64,000 nucleotides of DNA from Taxillus chinensis (taxonomy: Eukaryota > Streptophyta > Magnoliopsida > Santalales > Loranthaceae): positions 13,136,078-13,200,077 of the forward strand of contig CM042088.1 of the NCBI GenBank assembly GCA_023512835.1, read 5' to 3'. This document shows positions 57,395 through 64,000 of this stretch, piece after piece; positions within the stretch are counted from its first letter, which is position 1; each line of letters begins with the position of its first letter. The notes under the pieces are model-generated. The model searched no databases and was not told where the DNA came from. It saw only the letters and a program-made list of their open reading frames with translations. Both the position numbers and the translations under genes were made by a program.

Positions 57395-58902
57395 TGACAG
57401 ACAAGATTTTTAGCCTCTCTAAAAGAGCTAGCTAATGTCGTTAAATCTCTCTTCAAGATAATAAATTCCCTAAGTTTGCACTAAAAGAATAGCAGCAAGC
57501 AAGGGGTCGAACCCACAGGGATTAGCCTAGTTTACTAGTTCTCAAATCAAATCACCCAATTACTCTTGTTCTATAAAATGTCTTGGCCAAAAAGTTTTCT
57601 TTTTTAAACTAAAGATCTAATTTTTATTTGGTTTTCTGAATAAACAAAGAAAGTAAACTGATTTTAGGATTAAGATTCAAGGATTAAAAGCATCTAGGGT
57701 CACAATTTCACCTCCCTATGTTATCTCTACTGGTTCATGGTATTAGGGTTGTCTGATTGAAAACATGCTAAACACAAGCCAAGGACAACAAATGGTCATT
57801 GAGGTCCTTTTAAGATTTGTATGCCAGAATGGTCATCTAAACACACAAACATGCAAAGCCAATAAATCATACTTGCAAAAGGATAATGATCACACTAATT
57901 ACAAATAAGTTATGAATCTCAATCCGCCCCAGACTAGGGCTAAGAATACCAAGGTGTACATCCAAAGATAGAATTAAGAATAGATTCATAAAACATGCAA
58001 AACTCAATCATCCAAACCCAATATTCATAAACACAGCAAAGCAACAAGGGGGCTACATTGCTCCCCTAGATTAAAAGACTACTCACGCATGATTACAAGC
58101 AAAACCATAGCAGAAAAGCTCAATATCTTCTTCTTGATCACGCGCACAGCAAAGCTTCAAATCCAGGCTCCAAAATCCGCGACGACTGCTGCGACGGCAG
58201 CGACGGCTGCTCTCCTAGGTCAAGGAGCACCTCCAAGTCGTGGAGCCTCTCTCTCTTTCTCTAAAAACGTGTAGGGGGTTAGGCATGGCTAGCAGAGGCG
58301 TGGAGGCTTGTATTTATAGAGTTTGGATGGGCTTTGAGGTGTGTACCCTAGCCCATTTATCAAAACGGCGTAGTTTTGATAAGTGACACTCGAAACTTTA
58401 AAATCTCTATCTTCCATCCACAATTTGGACTTGGGCCTTCAGGAACAAATGATCAGCATAGAAAAACGATAGGATCGGTCCAAAAATATCTCTGCACGCC
58501 AATTTGCACGTGATATGGTGAATTCACGTGCACCTCCAAATCAGCTCAAACTTCTCCCCAAGCTTCCTTGCATCCTGTAGAGGCCTGAGAGGCAAAAATA
58601 GGCTTGCACGTGAAATGGGTTAATTCACGTGCAGCTCCAAATGCTCTGAAATTTCTGTGGTAGGTAGAGGACAACATTCTAAGAAACTTTTGTTCTTGCA
58701 CGCCAATTGTTTGAGGCCATCTACTATGTCAAAAGTGAGGTCCAAAATCTGCCAAAACAGCTTAAAAACGCATGTATTTGCAACTAGCATCTTCCTAGGG
58801 GTTAGAGCAAATATATATGATATATGAAGCAATAAGGCTCTAATCATGCTCTTAAACATCCTAAATAAACACTAGAATAACGGCATAAAATGCACGTTAT
58901 CA
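57395..58902 (-). repeat. Athila-5 3' LTR, complete (1508 bp)
   Basis: Minus-strand ends are TGATAACGTGCATTTTATG and GGCTAAAAATCTTGTCTGTCA. Its last 200 bp resemble Athila-1 rather than Athila-4, so neighbouring copies carry different LTR subtypes. CACGTG boxes lie at about 58500-58635. Confidence 0.92.
58311..58380 (-). promoter_or_regulatory. Athila-5 LTR promoter
   Basis: A near-palindrome with ACTACGCCGTTTT (58359-58380, minus strand) is followed by a CTATAAATA TATA box at 58311-58321. The ACGC variant is the same as in Athila-1, in line with the LTR subtype. Confidence 0.6.
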
Positions 58903-59561
58903 AATACACCACACTTGAACCATTGCTTGTTCTCAAGCAAAAACATACAAGCATGCAAAAATAAAATAAACACGCAGTCAAACGGAAGAAAAATAAAATA
59001 ACAATCAAGGAGAATCATGGTTTCCTAAGCATGCAAGTCTATCATGATGAAATGGGAATTTAAGCATCAAAATGAGTCATAGCTTAGTTCATTCATGTCC
59101 ATATCCCTAGTCCAACAACCATGCAATATCACCACCTAAATTTCAGATATGAGCAAGCAATCCATGATAAAATGGCACCTAGTTTCCCTTTAAGTTCTTA
59201 CCAAGGATAAGCAGCCTCACTCAAATATAATAATTCTCAAGCCCAATACCTATCAATGAACAATGGATGGAAAACTCTATCTCTACACTCGCCATCAGCT
59301 ATTGATTAAGTACTTGCCAAGCAATCATGAGAGTTCCCTATTGTGCTCATCAAAGAAAACACACCCTCTATTCTACTTTATTTGAAACTCACACTGTAGT
59401 CTACTAACTGAATAAACAAAACATGAGCTAAAGAATTGAGCTCAACACTCTTAAAACAAAACACAACTCAGCCAATGTGGCTTCACAAATAAATAATCAC
59501 ACATAAACATCAAGCCATTGTGGCTTTTATTCCGAATCTTTCTTTTCTTTTTCTTTTTTTC

Positions 59562-59593
<32 letters not shown>

Positions 59594-60457
59594 GTAATAA
59601 CCTTACAAGGTTGCATTTTATGCTCTCCCTTGATGGATTATTCACTCTTTTTTTTTTACTCACATAACACATAAATAAGATTGATTTTTCTAATGCAAAC
59701 TCCTTGCCATTTTGCTACATAAGGAGAGACAGAAATTCATTGATGTCTCACATCCCATTTTCCAATTAAGTGATGGCTTTTTCACATTCTGTATCACAGC
59801 CTTTTCCAATAATATCACACAATAAAGAAAAGAATGCAAAGACAGTCACAATGACTTAGAGGTCTTGCATCCTAACTAAACACCAAACACTGAGCATTAA
59901 TAAGTAATCACATGGCTACTTGACTCCTACCATTAAATAACCAATGTTGAATGCAAGAAGAGTAGCAAATCAAACTATTACCCATAAACCATAAATGTCA
60001 CTCAAGGGCTAAAAAGAAGCTGTTCTCATTTTGCATTTCTTTTTCACTCAACTTTAAGGGTTACTTAGGTCTATCATAGCATTTCATGCTCAGCTAATAT
60101 TCAAAACTCAGCTCCAAAAACATGGTGATATCATTCAAAAGATAAAGACATGATTAAACCAATTCAGAGCACATTTTAACTACTTTAACACCCTTATCAC
60201 AACATGATACTAATGTGGCACAAAAAGTAAATTTTGTAGGCCAAAATTGCATACTTAATATCCATGCCTCCACAAGCAAATCATTCAAGCAAACAACTCA
60301 AACAATCATGCAACTAAAAATAGTTTTTTTTTTTAATTATTAAATGAAACATGCAATCACAACATAAAAGACAAGCAAGTGGCTCAAGTCACTCCCATAC
60401 ACCACACTTAAAATATGCTATGTCCGCATGGCATAAAAGAAGGAGTAGAAAAAACAG
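58903..60457 (-). other. Athila-5 noncoding 3' region
   Basis: This is the counterpart of the Athila-4 region and is mostly collinear with it. A T-rich run with C interruptions lies at about 59530-59592. About 140 bp after it (59600-59760) have no equivalent in Athila-4. AAGTGTGGTGTATT abuts the LTR and AAGTGTGGTGTATGGGAGT recurs at 60391-60409. No coding region is recognised. Confidence 0.7.
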
Positions 60458-60609
60458 TTACCCCTGGTTTGGCACACTATAATAGTAGATGACATTGGCC
60501 ACCATTCGTCGCACCTGAGCCACAAAGTCAGCCGACGTCTCGCCGCGCACTTCCCAATTTTTCTTCCCTTGCAGAATAGCCATCATGTAGTAGCAAGCAA
60601 AGATCCCAC
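60458..60609 (-). pseudogene. Athila-5 remnant of the Ulp1-like protease C-terminus
   Basis: Only the last ~50 codons remain: GIFACYYMMAILQGKKNWE through VRRMVANVIYYYSVPNQG to TAA at 60458-60460. They align with the end of the Athila-4 protease region. The catalytic Cys codon and everything before it are lost, and the preceding codons come from the spacer joined by the deletion. Confidence 0.82.
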
Positions 60610-61380
60610 TGGAGTGATTGTGGTGTGGAAGCCTTTGAAGATGGCATCTCTTTATATAGCGTGCAGAAGGACAGATGCTCCAATTGGCGTGATACACATG
60701 CTCCTAAATTTTCAGAGTGTTCTGACCAAAATAGCCCTTGCACGTGAATTGGTTGAATTGTCGTGCAGGTCAGAATCCTCCCAAACTTTGGTGGTGGGTC
60801 CCCCTTGATCTGGCAAGCAATAGTCCCTTCTACACGTGAATTGTTTGAAGCTTCTAGGAGGGCTCAAATCGGTATTTTGCATTTTTGAGCCTCCATATGA
60901 CAGCTAGCAATTCGCGTGCAAGAGTAAACGTGATTCACATGGTCTTCATCTACCATTCCAGAAAGTTACAGCTCAAAAGGAGGTGAACGTGAATTGGGCA
61001 ATTCACGTTCAAATTTCGTTCAGGCTCAAACTGGCCCAAATTTCTCCACTGAGTTGCTTATGCATTATGGACCATCTTTAAGTCTTGCACGTGAATTGTT
61101 TGAGCCCATCTTCAAGCACTTTTGGGCTTCACTTGCTCCTTGCTCCTTGACTTTGACTTTAAAAATAATTCCACAAGTTCACGACCCAATAATTTGCTCA
61201 TCCTGCACATGGTTAGCTAAGAAAGGAACAAAGTCTCCTGCACAATGGTTAGCTTGCAAACAAATTTATTGAATAAAATAAATAAAAGAAAATAACATAA
61301 AATAAAACATAGCAATAAACATTGGGTTGCCTCCCAACCAGCGCTTTATTTAAAGTCTGTAGCTAGACTTTCAGTTATGA
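60610..61380 (-). other. Athila-5 spacer between integrase and the deletion junction
   Basis: The spacer starts at TGGAGTGATTGTGG, which equals 53663 in Athila-4. It contains CACGTGAATT boxes between about 60735 and 61100 as in Athila-4. No protein is recognised. Confidence 0.65.
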
Positions 61381-62577
61381 TCATGCAATGGTGAAAGAGA
61401 GGGAATCAACTATCTCCCTCTGAGTTGAATCAAAGTATGGTTTCAGTCTGTTGCCATTCACCCAAAATTTCTTGCCATCTACAGCTTGGAGCTCAAAGCT
61501 CCCATATGGCTTGTTATCAACTATCACAAAAGGTCCCATCCACTTGGACCTTAATTTTCTAGGAAATAACCTCAATCTTGTGTTAAATAGAAGAACTTTC
61601 TGTCCTAAGGTTAAAGGTTTATTGTTGAGTTGCCTATCATGCCATTTCTTAGTTCTTTCTTTGTAAAATTTAGCACTATCATAGGCATCCAGTCTAAACT
61701 CATCTAACTCAATTAATTGAGTCATCCTAAGCTCCTTGATCTCTTGTGGGTTGAAATTTAACTTCTTCAAGGCCCAATGAGCCTTGTGTTCTAGTTCCAC
61801 AGGCAAGTGACATGCCTTACCATATAGAATACGATAAGGTGACATCCCAATGGGAGTTTTGTAAGCTGTCCTATATGCCCATAAGGCTTCATCAAGCCTT
61901 TGAGACCAATCTTTCCTATTGGCTCCAACAGTTTTCTCTAAAATGGCCTTAATCTCTCTGTTGGACACTTCTGCTTGTCCATTAGCTTGTTGGTGGTAAG
62001 CTAAAGACTTCCTATGAGTGACACCATACTTGTTCAATAATTTGTCAAACAATTTGTTGCAGAAGTGACTACCCTCATCACTAATTATAGCCCTTGGTGT
62101 CCCAAAACGGCTAAAGATGTTCCTAGTAAGGAAATGAGTCACAACCCTAGCATCATTCACTCTAGTAGGAATAGCTTCTACCCACTTAGACACATAATCC
62201 ACAGCAAGCAAAATGTATGAATACCCATCAGAATTGGGGAATGGCCCCATGAAGTCAATGCCCCAAATGTCAAAAATTTCAACTGGAAGGATTCCAGTTA
62301 AGGGCATCTCATTTTTCCTAGACAGACCACCTACCCTTTGACATCTATCACACTTTTTGATGTATACATAGGTGTCTTTCACCATGTGAGGCCAATAAAA
62401 GCCACACTGCATGATTTTAGCCACAGTTCTTTGCACCCCAAAGTGGCCCCCATAATGTGATGCATGACAATGATGAATTATGTCATCTACCTCCTCGTCA
62501 AGGACACACTTTCTAATGATTTGGTCTGGACACCTCCTATAAAGAATTGGAGTCTTCCCAAATGAATTTCTTAGCAT
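61381..62577 (-). CDS. Athila-5 integrase frame, intact
   Basis: This is a 398-codon frame without breaks and the best-preserved coding region of the window. It shows an HHCC zinc-binding domain (His at residues 36-41, CDRC at 76-79), then a DDE core. The acidic residues are Asp108 in WGIDFMGP, Asp167 in ISDEGSHF and Glu203 in [10 protein letters not shown], spaced 35 residues from the second Asp as in retroviral-type integrases. A C-terminal GPF module ([19 protein letters not shown]) follows. It would process element DNA ends and join them to the chromosome in the nucleus. It is the end of the polyprotein, so the start as drawn is not a real initiator; a frameshift near 62560 separates it from RNase H. 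No chromodomain is seen, as expected outside chromoviruses. Confidence 0.9.
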   Translation of the reverse strand: MLRNSFGKTPILYRRCPDQIIRKCVLDEEVDDIIHHCHASHYGGHFGVQRTVAKIMQCGFYWPHMVKDTYVYIKKCDRCQRVGGLSRKNEMPLTGILPVEIFDIWGIDFMGPFPNSDGYSYILLAVDYVSKWVEAIPTRVNDARVVTHFLTRNIFSRFGTPRAIISDEGSHFCNKLFDKLLNKYGVTHRKSLAYHQQANGQAEVSNREIKAILEKTVGANRKDWSQRLDEALWAYRTAYKTPIGMSPYRILYGKACHLPVELEHKAHWALKKLNFNPQEIKELRMTQLIELDEFRLDAYDSAKFYKERTKKWHDRQLNNKPLTLGQKVLLFNTRLRLFPRKLRSKWMGPFVIVDNKPYGSFELQAVDGKKFWVNGNRLKPYFDSTQREIVDSLSFTIA

Positions 62578-63110
62578 CCACTACCAATTTCTTTCTCTGG
62601 TGGTAGTCTAACTGCTTGGGTATGAACCCAGTGGCTAAATAATTTTCTATGTCAGCAAACCAAGGAAGATGATGCACCTCAAACAACTTCTCATCAGGAA
62701 AGTCATCTACAATGGGTAGAGACTTAGGTGCATTCTCCACACGGGAGAGGTGATCAGCCACGAAATTTAGGGCTCCCTTTGTGTCTCTAATTTCAAGGTC
62801 AAATTCCTGTAAGAGGAGAACCCATCTAATCAAGCGTGGCTTCGCTTCTTTTTTAGCAAACAAATATTTCAATGCAGCATGATCGGTATAAACAATGACT
62901 TTAGACCCCAAAAGGTAGGGTCTAAACTTGTTGCGACCATAAACCACAACTAAGCAACTCTTTCTCGGTGGTGGTATAATTCGTTGAGCATCATCTAAGG
63001 TCTTACTAGCATAGTAAATGACCCTAAACACCTTTTCTCGCCTTTGCCCTAAGACTACCCCCACAAGCATAATCACTCGCATTACACATTAGCTCAAAAG
63101 GTGAGCCCAG
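62537..63110 (-). pseudogene. Athila-5 RNase H, broken
   Basis: The segment has a VLGQRREKVFRVIYYASKTL block, KFRPYLLGSKVIVYTDHAAL (catalytic TDH) and VADHLSRVEN. The first catalytic Asp of the usual CDAS motif is AAT (Asn) at 63081-63083, and a frameshift follows. A further local frame change destroys the Glu motif near 62950. The domain would degrade template RNA during reverse transcription, but this copy cannot. Confidence 0.85.
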
Positions 63111-64000
63111 TCAAGTGTGACTATAACAAGGTGCGATGACTAACTTACCCTTGAGGATGTTGAAAGCTTCTAAGCAATCTGCATTAAACTCAAAGCTTGT
63201 GTCTTTTTCTAACAACCTACTCATGGGTTTTGCAATTTTTGAGAAGTCCTTAATGAATCTCCTATAAAAGCCAGCATGGCCAAGGAAACTTCTCACTCCT
63301 TTTTCATTGGTTGGAGGTGGCGAGTCTCAATAGTGGAGATTTTTGCCTTGTCTACCTCCAAACCATGTGCGGACACCTTGTGCCCTAGAACTATCCCCTC
63401 GCTTACCATGAAATGGCATTTCTCCCAATTTAGGACTAGTTCCTTCTCCTCACATCTCTCTAAGACCACATCTAGATTTTTCAAGCACTGTTGGTAGGAG
63501 GAACAAACACCGAGAAGTCATCCATGAAGACCTCCATGATCTCCTCAACCAAACCCTGAAAAATAGCCATCATACACCTTTGGAAGGTGGCAGGGGCATT
63601 ACAAAGCCCAAATGGCATTCTCCTAAATGCAAATGTGCCAAAAGGGCACATAAAGGTGGTCTTTTCTTGGTCCTCGGGCTTAACCATGATCTGATTATAC
63701 CCGGAATAGCCATCTAAAAAGCAATAGTGACTATAGCCAGCTAACCTATCCAACATTTGATCAATGAAAGGAAGAGGAAAATGATCTTTCCTAGTGGCCT
63801 TGTTCAGCTTCCTATAGTCAACACACACTCTCCACCCCGTCACAGTGCGAGATGAGATCAATTCATTTTTCTCATTCTTAATCACGGTCATGCCCCCTTT
63901 CTTGGGCACAACATGCAATGGACTCACCCACTCACTATCAGAAATAGCATAAATTATACCCGCATTTTTCCATTTTAAAATTTCTTTTCTAACAACTTCT
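63111..64000 (-). pseudogene. Athila-5 reverse transcriptase, partial at the window edge
   Basis: The frame from the edge to 63481 contains WVSPLHVVPKKGGMTV, VDYRKLNKATRKDHFPLPF, FLDGYSGYNQIMV (first catalytic Asp), RRMPFGLCNAPATFQRC and MEVFMDDFSVF (FMDD near 63528). A lost G shifts frame at about 63500 and another lost base at about 63330. The connection region (LNWEKCHFMVSEGIVLGHKV, RSFLGHAGFYRRFIKDFSK) continues in the two following frames. The protein continues to the right of the window. Confidence 0.92.

Larger units (their letters stand above)
57395..64000 (-). mobile_element. Athila-5: 3' LTR through RT on the minus strand, runs off the window
   Basis: From left to right on the plus strand there is the 3' LTR, the noncoding 3' region, a remnant of the Ulp1-like ORF, a deletion junction at 60609/60610, a spacer, integrase, RNase H and RT. 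The LTR stands against CACCC of Athila-4, which is the probable left target site. The right target copy and 5' LTR lie outside. The element is close to Athila-4 in sequence but lacks about 2.3 kb of the extra ORF. Confidence 0.92.

Overview
The window is repeat-only DNA from a plant nuclear genome, most likely a eudicot. I find no cellular gene. The evidence for a plant is the set of element families: Athila-type Ty3/gypsy elements primed by tRNA-Asp, plant L1-like LINEs with a DUF4283/CCHC ORF1, a TRIM primed by initiator tRNA-Met, and a long array of ~257-bp satellite monomers. This composition fits (peri)centromeric or knob-like heterochromatin, but the sequence cannot show chromosome position.

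Layout. 1-12611 is a homogeneous satellite array built from monomer types A, B and C. 12622-17949 is a nearly full-length LINE on the minus strand with a 10-bp target-site duplication. 17960-18957 is satellite. 18958-21756 is the 3' end of a second gypsy lineage, with one complete 1.79-kb LTR. 21757-28135 is satellite, in which the order B-C-E-D-F becomes visible, split by a 487-bp TRIM at 25201-25687. 28136-32416 is plus-strand Athila-1, truncated at both ends. 32417-34681 is satellite. 34682-39981 is plus-strand Athila-2, with a complete 5' LTR and a 3' end lost inside pol. 39982-46841 is satellite with larger higher-order units, including a 1.49-kb duplication. 46842-48274 is an Athila-3 remnant on the plus strand. 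48275-57394 is minus-strand Athila-4, interrupted by a 5'-truncated LINE (55364-57360). From 57395 to the window end lies Athila-5 on the minus strand, inserted into the integrase region of Athila-4.

How the parts work together. The Athila copies carry gag, protease, reverse transcriptase, RNase H and integrase in the usual order. Athila-4 also has a third ORF downstream of integrase. It combines a domain resembling the 'putative plant transposon protein' family, a coiled coil, and a C-terminal Ulp1-like (C48) cysteine protease. In Athila-5 most of this ORF has been deleted. Every protein-coding region except the Athila-5 integrase frame is broken by stops or frameshifts, so nothing here looks autonomous.

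The most interesting signals are these: the layered higher-order structure of the satellite (9-mer, 6-mer, 5-mer, then 3/4-mer units across the window); the Ulp1-like ORF in Athila-4; a promoter-proximal LTR module shared by two gypsy lineages; and a TRIM whose interior is only 51 bp. Monomer types and periods were read by eye, so small shifts in their boundaries are possible.
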